Virus record (IMG/VR): IMGVR_UViG_3300023104_000007 | Span: 1-41,927 of that record | Source: a virus | Length of the DNA stretch: 41,927 bases | Reading direction: 5' to 3' (one strand) | Part shown: one piece after another, positions 1 to 7,616 of the stretch | How the letters are laid out: each line of letters begins with the position of its first letter | Numbering within the stretch: position 1 is the stretch's first letter | The notes under the pieces: model-generated | What the model was told of the DNA's origin: nothing | The model's input: the letters and a program-made list of their open reading frames with translations, nothing else | The model's database searches: none | Position numbers and translations under genes: made by a program

Positions 1-120
1 GACACGGCCACATTCGGCACGGCAGACAAGATCGTGGCTGGCCTGAATTCGGTGCTGCCGCTCGACAAGCTGACAAATCCCAACATCAAAAGCGTCTGGG
101 AGACGGGCGATATCGCCGGT
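1..120. repeat. Direct terminal repeat, left copy (circular junction)
   Basis: These bases match 41808-41927 with a single difference: position 5 is c, position 41812 is t. The same reading frame runs through both copies, so this is the overlap of a circular or circularly permuted molecule rather than a duplicated element. The mismatch turns a Met codon (right copy) into Thr (left copy). Confidence 0.95.
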
Positions 121-1587
121 GCTTTCCGCAACAATCTGGCGCAGGAACAGCAGATTGCGTCGGCAGACCAGCGGCAAAATCCTATCGCGCGCGGGGCGGG
201 GCAGATCGCCGGCGCGGTAGTGGGCCCCGTACCCGGCCGCAGCCTGCTCGCCTCTGGCGCGCGCGGGGTGGCCAAATCCGCCGTGAGGGCCGGCGCGGTT
301 GGTATCCCACGCGCGCGAGCCATTGCTGGCGCGGCTCGCATCGCGGGCGAAGGGGCTATTCAGGGCGGGCTGCATGGCCTCGGCCAAGGCGACAGCACGT
401 CGGTCGGCGATCGTGTGTCCGAAGCAGGCAATGAGGCGCTTCAAGGCGGTCTTGGGTCACTGATCGGCGCCGGAGTAGTGCGTGGTGTCGGCCGTGGTCT
501 TTCGCCGGTGATTGATCCTGCCGTGGCGAAGCTTGCCCAAATGGGCGTCGTCATGACGCCTGGACAGCGCGCGGGGCGCGGCTTGGCGCAGTGGGTCGAG
601 AATACCGGAGAAAGCATCCCAGGCCTTGGCGTCGTGATCCGGGGCGCAAAGCGCCGTGGCATCGAGCAATTCAATACCGGGGCGATAAACGAGGCCCTGA
701 AGCCTTTGGGTGCCGTCCTTCCGAAAAAAGCAGAAGCGGGGCGCACTGCGATCGAGGCGGCGCAAGAGATTATCGGCAACAATTACGACGACGCGTTGAG
801 CCGCGTTCGTGCTCCTGTTGATCAGGTCTTCCAGAGCGATCTGGCGGCGACAGCAGCTAATGCAGCCAGTCTTCCGCCTGAGGCGGCGCAATCGTTCGAC
901 TATATCATGTCGAATAAGATCGCGCCCCTCCTGCAAGGCGGCACACTGGATGGCGCTGGCTTACAGGATGTCACGCGGACCCTTCAGCGTTTGGCCGCAG
1001 AGGCGCGGAAGAAGCCGGTCGAAGGTGAGTTTCTGGCCGACCAGCTGAGCGCTGTCCGCCAGCACTTCCTCGATCTGGCGGGGCGCTATTCACCCGAGGG
1101 CACAGATGGGTTTCTGCGTGCCAACCAGGCTGAAGCCAATATGAGCCGGATCTACGATGCTGCCAGCAAAGCGCACGGAGACGGCGTTTTCACGCCACAG
1201 CAGCTTTCGGCCGCGACAGCGAAACGTGGGTACGGCACCACGGCCAAGAGTGCTGCGGCGGGGAATGCGCGCCTTCAGGATATCGCTGATGCGGCCAAGT
1301 CGGTCTTGCCGAACAATGTCCCGAACAGCGGGACAGCAGAGCGCGGGGCACTTCTTGCCGGCGGCGGGGCCGCTGCATCCGGAGGGCTTGGCGCCCTTCT
1401 CAACCCACTGCTTGCATTGCCGGCCGCTGGCGCCGCGCCATACATCCCCGGCGTTGATCGTGCGCTACAAGCGTTTGCGCTTCGCGGCCAAGGCAAAATT
1501 CCGAAGGCGCTTGCCGATCAGATACGGAAGCGCGCTTACGTCGGCGGGATGATCGGGGCGCCGGTTGCGCTCAACGTAGGAGAGTGA
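1..1587 (+). CDS. Putative internal virion / DNA-ejection protein (3' part; gene starts at 41652)
   Basis: This is the 3' portion of a gene that crosses the circular junction. Joined to 41652-41927 it encodes about 580 aa. The frame is open from base 1; the GTG at 34 is only an internal codon. The protein is Ala/Gly-rich, with long glycine-rich amphipathic stretches near the front of this portion, a central helical region, and a second hydrophobic Gly/Ala patch near the C-terminus. That composition fits proteins ejected into the host envelope by short-tailed phages. It is the last of four genes (39489, 40398, 41072, 41652) between the tail proteins and the tail fibres, where P22-like phages keep ejection proteins. 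No enzymatic motif is visible, so function rests on position and composition. Confidence 0.7.
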   Translation, partial: DTATFGTADKIVAGLNSVLPLDKLTNPNIKSVWETGDIAGAFRNNLAQEQQIASADQRQNPIARGAGQIAGAVVGPVPGRSLLASGARGVAKSAVRAGAVGIPRARAIAGAARIAGEGAIQGGLHGLGQGDSTSVGDRVSEAGNEALQGGLGSLIGAGVVRGVGRGLSPVIDPAVAKLAQMGVVMTPGQRAGRGLAQWVENTGESIPGLGVVIRGAKRRGIEQFNTGAINEALKPLGAVLPKKAEAGRTAIEAAQEIIGNNYDDALSRVRAPVDQVFQSDLAATAANAASLPPEAAQSFDYIMSNKIAPLLQGGTLDGAGLQDVTRTLQRLAAEARKKPVEGEFLADQLSAVRQHFLDLAGRYSPEGTDGFLRANQAEANMSRIYDAASKAHGDGVFTPQQLSAATAKRGYGTTAKSAAAGNARLQDIADAAKSVLPNNVPNSGTAERGALLAGGGAAASGGLGALLNPLLALPAAGAAPYIPGVDRALQAFALRGQGKIPKALADQIRKRAYVGGMIGAPVALNVGE

Positions 1588-1816
1588 CCATTTCCGCCAA
1601 ATAGCTGCGACTGCCGCCCCGGTTGCAACAACGGCGCCCTTGAGCGCCATGATCGTCATCATCTCTGCCATCCCCACCACCTACCACGTTGCGCATCCAA
1701 TCCAAATAGGCTAATCTGATCGAACACGCGGGCACCACCCGCTTCGTCTGACGCCGACGTAAAGGCGCTCTGCGGAAGGCCGCCGCTCCGGCCCTCTTGG
1801 ACAGCGGAGCGCGCAC
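1588..1816. other. Intergenic gap with weak hairpins and a possible promoter
   Basis: This 229-base gap separates the ejection-protein gene from the tail-fibre genes. It holds small inverted repeats: GGCGC/GCGCC (about 1633-1648), GCGGG/CCCGC with a 5-base loop (1728-1742), and GGCCG/CGGCC near 1770-1790. None is followed by a T-run. A weak promoter-like pair is TTGCGC (1689-1694), 17 bases, TAATCT (1712-1717). A - strand ORF starting near 1680 runs antisense into the upstream gene and is probably a shadow. Confidence 0.3.
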
Positions 1817-2449
1817 GTGAGCGGCGTATACGATTATAGCGAAACCCCATCCAGCAACACGTCGATCAATGGCATCGACATTGGGGAAGGCTGCGCGGCG
1901 GGCAACTTGAACAATGCGCAGCGCCAGATGATGGCGGATATCGCATCGTTCATCGCCAACGCTATTCTGGATCAGGTCACCTCGAACGGCAGGATTGGCC
2001 GGGACGGCAATTTATACCTCGACCTGTATCTGTCGAACCCGATCCTCAATTTCGACGTGAACGACTACCTGCTGTTCGACCGCACCAGCAATACGCTAGC
2101 TGCATTCGTCGGCGGGACTCAGATTTTTGCGGCGAACCTGTCCGCCTTCAACGTGCTGCGCCCGCTTCAGCAGAACGGCAACCAGGTCTGGCACGCCGCG
2201 AACCTGACCAACGTAAGCCAACTTGCCAATGACGCGGGATACATGCCCGCGACTGGCGGAACGTTCACCGGCGGCATCAGCGCGCCCGGTGTAACCACGC
2301 CAACGGTGACGCTTGCGGGCGGCATCGCCGTGTCCAGCAGCGGCGGCAAGGCCGTCATTCTGGTGGGGGGCAGTCCGGTCGCATCGGTGGACAGCGCCGG
2401 CAATTTGCGGGTGCTTGGCAACGTCACCGCCAGCGCAGGTACATTATGA
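1817..2449 (+). CDS. Tail fibre protein
   Basis: The 210-aa product opens with a segment typical of phage tail-fibre N-termini (SGVYDYSETPSSNTSING, then a region around NAQRQMMADI). The C-terminal half is rich in Gly, Thr and Val with fibre-like motifs such as ATGGTFTGGIS and VDSAGNLRVLGNV. The start is GTG with GGAG (1806-1809) seven bases upstream. The stop overlaps the next gene by ATGA. It lies downstream of the ejection genes and upstream of lysis, the usual place for adsorption proteins. It probably forms part of the receptor-binding fibre; the receptor cannot be predicted. Confidence 0.8.
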   Translation: MSGVYDYSETPSSNTSINGIDIGEGCAAGNLNNAQRQMMADIASFIANAILDQVTSNGRIGRDGNLYLDLYLSNPILNFDVNDYLLFDRTSNTLAAFVGGTQIFAANLSAFNVLRPLQQNGNQVWHAANLTNVSQLANDAGYMPATGGTFTGGISAPGVTTPTVTLAGGIAVSSSGGKAVILVGGSPVASVDSAGNLRVLGNVTASAGTL

Positions 2450-2871
2450 CGCTGCCCGCATCCGGCCCCATTAGCTTGACGCAGATCGCTGCGGAGTTCG
2501 GCCTTCCGGCCAACAGCGCGTTCCCGGCTGCGTTCTATGGTAAGGGCGGGGCGCCAGCTTCCGGCCCCCTGTCGTTCGCCGACTTCTACGGTCGATCGGC
2601 GTTCACACTGAGTAAGGCCCCCTCCAGTATCGCCGTATCTGGCTTCAGCCAGTCTCAGACGTGCGTCGTGACCTCGACCATCGGCACGACCTTCACATTC
2701 TCCGGGACCACCGTGCGCTGCACGGCCAGTCAAACCGATAGCACGCATGCGAGCGTCACGGTCACCACGCCTGCCGGCGGAAACGGTAGCGTCAGCGGGA
2801 CTGTGCGTGTAACCGCCAGCAACGGCGACTTCCTAGATGTTGACTTCAACGCCGATTGGGGATCGTCCTGA
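2446..2871 (+). CDS. Putative tail fibre-associated protein
   Basis: The product is 141 aa. The N-terminal half carries the pattern LPASGPISLTQIAAEFG and later SFADFYGRS, a short repeat-like sequence found in many phage tail proteins. The C-terminal half (about 60-141) is Thr/Ser/Val-rich and looks like a beta-sandwich. The start overlaps the fibre gene stop (ATGA) and its own stop overlaps the next ATG, so the three genes are translationally coupled. It is likely a structural partner of the fibre; no enzyme motif is seen. Confidence 0.7.
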   Translation: MTLPASGPISLTQIAAEFGLPANSAFPAAFYGKGGAPASGPLSFADFYGRSAFTLSKAPSSIAVSGFSQSQTCVVTSTIGTTFTFSGTTVRCTASQTDSTHASVTVTTPAGGNGSVSGTVRVTASNGDFLDVDFNADWGSS

Positions 2872-4031
2872 TGGCCGAATATTCGAATGATGTAATAGAC
2901 CAGTATGGGCGGCCAATAATCGGCGCGCTCGTTACTGCGGTGCAAGGCGGCATGGCAATCGCCACCGCAAATACCGATGGGCTTGGGCAATTCACGATCA
3001 TCGCGCCTGATGGCATTTACACGCTTCAGGTTCGTATCAATGGCTCGTTGGTGCTGGAATACGACAACGTAGCGATTGGCGCGGTCGTGCCTGTGCTCGC
3101 GCCTATCATCATATCCGGCCCCACCACCCCCATCGCCGGCTCGATCATGAAGATCGACTACCTCTCGCAGGGAACGACGCCGCTGCCGCCCGAGGCGGGG
3201 ATCTGGGCCGGCCCGACCTATTCGCATGTCGGTGAGAGCTGGGACTTCACCTCGACCGATGGCTCGGGCGCCGATGCCCCGGCGTTCGCGCGCCTGACCC
3301 GGGCGGTAAACGACAGCTCGACGGCAGACGTCGTGGCGCTAGGCGGTATCACGCTGGTCAAGGCCTCCAACGGTCGCGGCTTCGGCGCGAACATCATCGC
3401 GCGGACGTCAGGCACCGGGATTACCGACGTCCATCTGGTCGGGCAGGAAATCGATTGGGTGGTGGCGGCCGGAGACACGGTCGCCAATACGTCGGGCGCG
3501 CTAGCGATCAACGCATTCGGTGCAGCATGCCCCTTTGCGATCCAGTTCGGCGGTACGGCATTCGGTGGCAGCTACGTCAACCTGTTCCTGATCTCGTCTG
3601 ACATTTCCGGCGCCGTCATCGCGCCTGGCACCGGCTCGATCGGCTCCATCATCGACACGGGCGCGGCAACCTATGGCTCCGGCACGCCGATCAAGATGCG
3701 CAACACGCATCGGATCAATTTCTACAACGCCGCCAATTCGGCGCAGCACTCGGTCTATTCGGATGCCTCTGGCAATCTGCGTATCCAGAACGGCGGCGCC
3801 GGGACCATTGTCGCATTCCGCAACGCCGCCGACGATACGTCCACCTTCACGGTCGACGATGTCGGTAACGTCAATGCGAACAGCCAGTATCGGGTTGGCG
3901 GCACGAAGGTTGTCGGCGCGCGCGGGGCGGCGGTCACGGCGCCCGCCGGCGGGGCGACGATCGACACCCAGGCCCGTACCGCGATTAACGACCTGATTTC
4001 GCGGCTCCAGGCGCATGGTTTGATTTCTTAG
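2871..4031 (+). CDS. Tail fibre / receptor-binding protein
   Basis: The 386-aa product has an N-terminal domain (about 1-90) resembling a transthyretin-like or carboxypeptidase-regulatory beta fold: DQYGRPIIGALVTAVQGG, then DGLGQFTIIAPDGIYTLQV. The middle is repetitive and Gly/Thr-rich. The C-terminal part has fibre motifs (SVYSDASGNLRIQNGG, FTVDDVGNVNANSQYRVGG) and ends in a short helix (ARTAINDLISRLQAHG) that could trimerise. ATG 2871 is preferred over TTG 2856 because it overlaps the upstream stop and has GGGGA upstream. It is probably the distal adsorption fibre. Confidence 0.75.
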   Translation: MAEYSNDVIDQYGRPIIGALVTAVQGGMAIATANTDGLGQFTIIAPDGIYTLQVRINGSLVLEYDNVAIGAVVPVLAPIIISGPTTPIAGSIMKIDYLSQGTTPLPPEAGIWAGPTYSHVGESWDFTSTDGSGADAPAFARLTRAVNDSSTADVVALGGITLVKASNGRGFGANIIARTSGTGITDVHLVGQEIDWVVAAGDTVANTSGALAINAFGAACPFAIQFGGTAFGGSYVNLFLISSDISGAVIAPGTGSIGSIIDTGAATYGSGTPIKMRNTHRINFYNAANSAQHSVYSDASGNLRIQNGGAGTIVAFRNAADDTSTFTVDDVGNVNANSQYRVGGTKVVGARGAAVTAPAGGATIDTQARTAINDLISRLQAHGLIS

Positions 4032-4037
4032 GAGGAA

Positions 4038-4187
4038 ATGATGTTCTGTAAGCTTTTGGCATTCCTGATCGAGCACGCGCCGACCGAAGCCCTGCGCGCG
4101 AAGCTTCGGGCGATCTATGACGAGCATTGCGGCACCGTCACCGCGAACGACGGCGGCGGCGGTGGCAACGGCCCTCCGCCGAAGTGA
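4038..4187 (+). CDS. Small protein of unknown function (49 aa)
   Basis: A short ORF follows a strong GGAGGAA ribosome binding site placed directly after the fibre gene stop. The product starts MMFCKLLAFLIEHAP, has a charged helical middle with a Cys, and ends in a Gly-rich run followed by Pro-Pro-Pro-Lys. It sits three bases before the next gene, in the same operon as the lysis genes. The RBS and exact fit between neighbours support it as real. I do not recognise its function. Confidence 0.65.
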   Translation: MMFCKLLAFLIEHAPTEALRAKLRAIYDEHCGTVTANDGGGGGNGPPPK

Positions 4188-4190
4188 TCC

Positions 4191-4706
4191 ATGTACCAGC
4201 CGAACATCATCTATGGAGCGATTGTCGCCGGGGCCGCTGTGGCTTCGGCGGCATCCGCGCGTGAGGACCGCCGGCCGGCTCTGATAGTCACGGCCGGCCT
4301 CGCTGCATCCTGGCTGATCTTCGTTACGTCGTGGGCGCCTTGGTCGGCCGCGATGATGCTTTCGGCCTATGTCGTGGACACCGACAGCGTCGATATCTGG
4401 GCAATGTGCAACTGCCTCAACGGGTTGCTGGTGCTCTACGTCGCCCGTCATCTCTGGTGGGGCGCACTAATGTTCGGATTGCTCCTAAATGGTTGCTTTG
4501 CCGACGTCTTATGGTGGGCAAATCTGATATCTTGGGGGGCGTTCAAACAGGCGATCGATCTCATCTTCAAAGGGGAGATGGCGGTCCTCTACTCGCTGGG
4601 GGGATGGAATGCCGCCGCCATTCTGGTTCGCCGTTATGCTCTTCGGCGGGATCTTCGCCGTTCGGTACGTGCAGCATCTAAACCGTCGTCGGTAAATCAT
4701 GGCTGA
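4191..4706 (+). CDS. Multi-pass membrane protein, lysis region
   Basis: The 171-aa product has about four hydrophobic segments (roughly residues 7-23, 32-60, 72-92 and 95-115, with a further hydrophobic stretch near 130-145) and a very basic C-terminus (RRYALRRDLRRSVR). It is Trp-rich. It lies just upstream of a TM/coiled-coil protein and the endolysin, so it may act in membrane permeabilisation or as a holin partner. That is inferred from position only. It overlaps the next gene by 8 bases. Confidence 0.65.
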   Translation: MYQPNIIYGAIVAGAAVASAASAREDRRPALIVTAGLAASWLIFVTSWAPWSAAMMLSAYVVDTDSVDIWAMCNCLNGLLVLYVARHLWWGALMFGLLLNGCFADVLWWANLISWGAFKQAIDLIFKGEMAVLYSLGGWNAAAILVRRYALRRDLRRSVRAASKPSSVNHG

Positions 4707-5085
4707 GGAGGTATTCGCCCTCCTCAGAAATGGATGGACGCCCGGCGGCGTAGGTATCTGGGTTCTGGTGCTGATGACCGGCGTCGGGCTGTGGAAGGGT
4801 CTGCCCGCCATGCTCGACGCGTGGACCCGCCGCGCCGATGCCGAGGCAATCCGGATCGACAACGAGTTCAAGCGGCTGGAACGCCATATTGAGGCTGGCG
4901 AGAGGCGCCACTCCGAGTGCGAGGAGCGCTGCAAGGCCCTTCAGGATACCGTCGCCGGCCTATCGCGCCAGATGCGCCAGATGCAGCTCAGCGCCGTCAG
5001 GCTGGGGGCCGATGAGCCTCCTACCATTACCGCGACCCTCATTGCCGAGCTTGACCGCTTGCCGAGTGGAGATTTCAGGACATGA
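4699..5085 (+). CDS. Membrane-anchored coiled-coil protein, lysis region
   Basis: The product is 128 aa. One predicted transmembrane helix (about residues 17-37, GVGIWVLVLMTGVGLWKGL) is followed by a charged coiled coil (about 44-95) containing two Cys in CEERC. The stop overlaps the endolysin start. One TM plus a coiled coil directly before an endolysin fits a holin accessory or a regulator. A separate Rz/Rz1 pair lies downstream, so it is not the primary spanin. Confidence 0.65.
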   Translation: MAEEVFALLRNGWTPGGVGIWVLVLMTGVGLWKGLPAMLDAWTRRADAEAIRIDNEFKRLERHIEAGERRHSECEERCKALQDTVAGLSRQMRQMQLSAVRLGADEPPTITATLIAELDRLPSGDFRT

Positions 5086-5666
5086 TGACCCCGCTCGCCT
5101 TCGCGCGCGACTATATCACCCGCTGGGAAGGCGGCCTGTCGCTCGATCCGGAAGACAACGGAAACTGGACAGGCGGCAAGAAAGGCGTCGGCGCGCTCGT
5201 CGGCTCCAACCGCGGCGTGACGGCGCAGGCTCTGGCTGCACACCGCAAAGTCGATGTGAGCGCGATCACCAAGGCGACCATGGCGGCGCTCACGCTGGAC
5301 GAGGCGGGGCAAATCGCGCTTCTGGCCTATTTCTACGCGCCGAAGCTAGACAAGCTGCCGTGGAACCAGTGGACCGCAAGCATCTTCGATATGGGCTGGG
5401 GCGCTGGGCCGGGTCAGTCGATCAAGCTGCTGCAGCGGCAGATCGGCGTCGCCGATGACGGCAAGCTCGGGCCGATGACGATCACGGCGGCGGGCGCCTA
5501 TCTCGCCAAGCATGGGCTTGAGGCCTGCGCCTGGCAGTGGGCGTTCATCCGCGCGCGCTTCTACGTCTCGCTCAAGCAATGGCCGTACATGGCCGGCTGG
5601 ACCAACCGCACCGCCTATTTCACGCCGGCCGATAACGATGGCTGGTGGGGGAGGTTCGCGGCATGA
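5082..5666 (+). CDS. Endolysin, GH108-type muramidase
   Basis: The 194-aa product begins FARDYITRWEGGLSLDPED, which matches the start of GH108 phage lysozymes; Glu16 in WEGG is the expected catalytic residue. The typical NFGIT-like region is replaced by GALVGSNRGVTAQAL. The C-terminal part (about 105-194), with GWGAGPGQSIKLLQRQIGVADDGKLGP, resembles the predicted peptidoglycan-binding domain paired with GH108. No signal peptide is seen, so release would depend on a holin. It overlaps its upstream neighbour by 4 bases and the downstream holin-like gene by ATGA. Confidence 0.88.
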   Translation: MMTPLAFARDYITRWEGGLSLDPEDNGNWTGGKKGVGALVGSNRGVTAQALAAHRKVDVSAITKATMAALTLDEAGQIALLAYFYAPKLDKLPWNQWTASIFDMGWGAGPGQSIKLLQRQIGVADDGKLGPMTITAAGAYLAKHGLEACAWQWAFIRARFYVSLKQWPYMAGWTNRTAYFTPADNDGWWGRFAA

Positions 5667-6004
5667 AGATACTCTCCCGCCCGTTACAGCCCCTCGCACT
5701 ACGCGACTGGATCGGAATCTTCCTGATCAGCGCCTTCATCGGCGTGCTGATGGCGCTGCTATTCAAGGATATCCCGAAGCCGAATGAACAGCTCATCGTC
5801 TATATGCTGGGCCAGCTCTCCGGTTTCGTGGGGACCGTGATTGGCTATCACTACGTCACCAGCGTGCAGGACGCTGCCAAGACGGAAAACACCGGGAAGA
5901 TGGCCGACACGATGAAGGCGATCGTGCAGCAACAGGGCGGTGAAGTGCGCCCCGATGTCATGTTGGCGCCCGGCGAGACGGCGCAGGCGGAGAAGGAGGC
6001 ATGA
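5663..6004 (+). CDS. Putative holin
   Basis: The start is ATG 5663, overlapping the endolysin stop as ATGA. The 113-aa product has two hydrophobic helices (about residues 17-35 and 48-68) joined by a short polar turn with KDIPKPNE, then a soluble, acidic C-terminal tail. This size and topology fit a class II-like holin between an endolysin and spanins. Two other membrane proteins lie upstream, so which one makes the lethal hole is not certain. Confidence 0.7.
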   Translation: MKILSRPLQPLALRDWIGIFLISAFIGVLMALLFKDIPKPNEQLIVYMLGQLSGFVGTVIGYHYVTSVQDAAKTENTGKMADTMKAIVQQQGGEVRPDVMLAPGETAQAEKEA

Positions 6005-6420
6005 TGTTCCTCGCCTCACTCAAGACGGCGCAGTTCTGGCTGAAGGGCGCCCCCTACCTCGCAATCGCCGCGGCAGTGCTGGCCGGCTGGCTCTACGTGA
6101 GCGGACTGCAGGCGACCGTGAAAGAGCAGCGCGGGCAGATGTACGATCTCAGCGTACAACTGAAAACCGAAACCGCAGCCCGCCAGCGCGACGTCGCCGG
6201 CCTAACCATCCTCTCGAGCGGATTGGTGGCCGCGTCCTCCGCCAAGCAGAAGGACCAGGAGGCCCTATCCAATGCGATCGATGTTCAGCACCCGCAGCCT
6301 GTTAGCGCTGGCCTGTCTCGCCTCATTGAGTGCCTGCGCGCCAACGATCAGGCCCGGGAATGTGCCCCCTCCGCCGGCACTGGTGGAAGCGTTGCCACCC
6401 CAGCCGGAAGCACCCGTTGA
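6001..6420 (+). CDS. Rz: Rz-like inner-membrane spanin subunit
   Basis: The 139-aa product has one N-terminal transmembrane helix (about residues 14-35, KGAPYLAIAAAVLAGWLYVSG) and then a periplasmic coiled coil (about 38-95), the layout of an i-spanin. AAGGAGG directly precedes ATGATG, so the start may be 6001 or 6004; the latter is better spaced. The gene for the outer-membrane partner overlaps its 3' half in another frame. It should link inner and outer membranes during the last step of lysis of a Gram-negative host. Confidence 0.85.
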   Translation: MMFLASLKTAQFWLKGAPYLAIAAAVLAGWLYVSGLQATVKEQRGQMYDLSVQLKTETAARQRDVAGLTILSSGLVAASSAKQKDQEALSNAIDVQHPQPVSAGLSRLIECLRANDQARECAPSAGTGGSVATPAGSTR

Positions 6421-6523
6421 GGTCACCGACGCCAGCGTAGGCGCGTGGATCGTGGCGCTGCGCGATTATGGGCGGAATGTGGCTGCGCGGTATGAGGCGC
6501 TGCGGGCTTGGGCGGTGAAGTAG
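6272..6523 (+). CDS. Rz1: Rz1-like outer-membrane lipoprotein spanin
   Basis: The 83-aa product has a lipoprotein signal peptide ending in the lipobox LSAC, with Cys22 as the lipidated residue. A proline-rich segment follows (NVPPPPALVEALPPQPEAP), typical of Rz1. It starts inside the Rz gene in a different frame, overlapping it by 149 bases and extending 103 bases past its end. AGGAGG (6256-6261) lies about 10 bases before the ATG. The lipobox, proline-rich tail and overlap with a TM/coiled-coil gene make this a firm spanin pair. Confidence 0.88.
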   Translation: MRSMFSTRSLLALACLASLSACAPTIRPGNVPPPPALVEALPPQPEAPVEVTDASVGAWIVALRDYGRNVAARYEALRAWAVK

Positions 6524-6586
6524 CTGCGGCGGTTGGCCTTGAACCAACATCGGAAGGTCGCCGGCCGGCCCCCTCACGCCGCAGCT
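6522..6586 (-). other. tRNA-like fold (acceptor stem plus T-arm, no anticodon)
   Basis: A perfect 10-bp inverted repeat AGCTGCGGCG / CGCCGCAGCT (6522-6531, 6577-6586) encloses a second hairpin. Read on the - strand, the inner hairpin is GTTGG-TTCAAGG-CCAAC, a canonical T-arm with TTC-A-A loop, followed directly by CGCCGCA, which pairs with TGCGGCG at the 5' end as a 7-bp acceptor stem. Only 28 bases lie between acceptor and T-arm, and no anticodon arm or D-arm forms, so it is not a normal tRNA. It sits between convergent genes (Rz1 and HNH), so a termination or processing role is also possible; there is no T-run. Confidence 0.4.
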
Positions 6587-6638
6587 ATTCATGACGCCTT
6601 GCAAGTTGGGACAATACGACGTCCCGCGCCACGCACCC

Positions 6639-7289
6639 CTATACCCGATCGCGGGTCGGGAGGGAATCGGGTTTCGCGATGGTGGCGAGCATGGCGCGGG
6701 CTTCACGCTTCCTCGCTCTGAATGCGTTGGTTCGCTGCGTCTGGCATGTGATGCATGTTCGAGCGCCATCTTTGCGAACGTAAGTGTTTTGCGGCGTAAA
6801 TGCGTGCCCATTTTTACAGACGAATGGCCGATATCCCCATGGTTTTTTGGGCCGCTTTATCGCCATGCAAGCCTTGCAAACCCGGAGGTCTCTATTCCCC
6901 CAGGACTTCACATTATCCCCAGAAAGCGGATGGCCCAACCTGCAGTGCGTTTTCGCCGCGTTCCGCGCTGCTGGACTAATACCCCGGAGAACATTTTCGC
7001 GATTGGTAACCGGCTCTAAGTGATCCGGATTGCAACAGGATCTGTTACGGCACAGATGATCCATAACCAAATCCGGCGGCACTTCACCTTTGACTAATTG
7101 ATAGGCCACCCGATGTGCTGGGGCGCTTGTTCGTTTGCCAATATAGAACTGGCCGTAACCACCTCCACGCAAGCCTCCGAGCCAAGGCCAACACTCATTG
7201 AGTGCGCGCCGATCGACCTTAGCCCAGAAACGCTCGCTAAAATCAACCAGCCTCGCGCGCATGTCACTTATAGCGGGCATGTCACCCAT
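6639..7289 (-). CDS. HNH endonuclease (HNH_3 homing type)
   Basis: The 216-aa product has the standard layout of phage HNH_3 homing-type nucleases: FWAKVD near residue 21, CWPWLGGLRGGGYGQFYIG, AHRVAYQLVKGEVPPDLVMDHLCRNRSCCNPDHLEPVT, then NRENVLRG. The ...VMDHLC...CNPDHL segment carries the His/Asn core and zinc-type Cys. The C-terminal third has further CxxC/CxxxH-like motifs (CRLGHP, CKACM, CKNGH, CITC), likely zinc-stabilised DNA-binding repeats. It is the last gene of a five-gene - strand cluster reading away from attP and meets the lysis cassette tail to tail. It could be a mobile intronless homing gene or a packaging-assisting HNH; TerL lies far away, which favours the former. Confidence 0.88.
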   Translation of the reverse strand: MGDMPAISDMRARLVDFSERFWAKVDRRALNECWPWLGGLRGGGYGQFYIGKRTSAPAHRVAYQLVKGEVPPDLVMDHLCRNRSCCNPDHLEPVTNRENVLRGISPAARNAAKTHCRLGHPLSGDNVKSWGNRDLRVCKACMAIKRPKKPWGYRPFVCKNGHAFTPQNTYVRKDGARTCITCQTQRTNAFRARKREARAMLATIAKPDSLPTRDRV

Positions 7290-7444
7290 CCCCCTCGTCC
7301 GTTTGGCCGCTGAATAACAACATGCCCGTCTTGCCCATAGACCATGGCGTAGTGCTTGATCTCAGCGAGCGCAGTCGGGCCTTCCGCTGACGCCACTACC
7401 AAGCCGTCCTGCTTCAGACGGAATCGCTGCCACTCACTCTGCAT
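7268..7444 (-). CDS. Small hypothetical protein (58 aa)
   Basis: The frame is open from ATG (7444-7442), overlapping the end of the upstream gene by 11 bases, to a TAA at 7268-7270 inside the start of the HNH gene. The product is a compact mixed-charge protein starting MQSEWQRFRLKQDG. It is the only ORF filling the space between its neighbours and keeps the overlapping pattern of this cluster. No family is recognised. Confidence 0.55.
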   Translation of the reverse strand: MQSEWQRFRLKQDGLVVASAEGPTALAEIKHYAMVYGQDGHVVIQRPNGRGGWVTCPL

Positions 7445-7616
7445 CTTGGTTGCTCCCGGATAGGGCGGTGAAGCTAGGATTTACGAAGCGGCGCCACGAC
7501 ACCATGCGCACCTCACGGCAGACGATCCAATCCTTTTTCCGGCTGTTGATCGGGCAGTAGGGCGCAATGATAGCGTTTTCCCGATCGCGCAGGAATGCCT
7601 TTAGACGGTGTCTCAT
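7434..7616 (-). CDS. Small hypothetical protein (60 aa)
   Basis: ATG 7616 overlaps the stop of the upstream gene (ATGA), which selects it over the longer possible start at 7667. The product is basic: MRHRLKAFLRDRENAIIAPY, then SRKKDWIVCREVRMVSWRRF. Its charge suggests nucleic-acid or membrane-surface contact, but nothing recognisable is present. It belongs to the same coupled - strand cluster. Confidence 0.55.
   Translation of the reverse strand: MRHRLKAFLRDRENAIIAPYCPINSRKKDWIVCREVRMVSWRRFVNPSFTALSGSNQDAE

Noticed and set aside
1465-1680. 71-aa - strand ORF with a hydrophobic start
   Set aside because: The first 30 residues look membrane-like, but the rest is antisense to the ejection gene and the context is wholly + strand; no convincing RBS.
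1817-4031. Diversity-generating retroelement acting on the fibre genes
   Set aside because: No reverse transcriptase or adenine-biased template/variable repeat pair was found anywhere in the window.
3501-4451. 316-aa - strand ORF over the fibre and lysis genes
   Set aside because: Spans several well-supported + strand genes, Arg/Asp-rich shadow composition.
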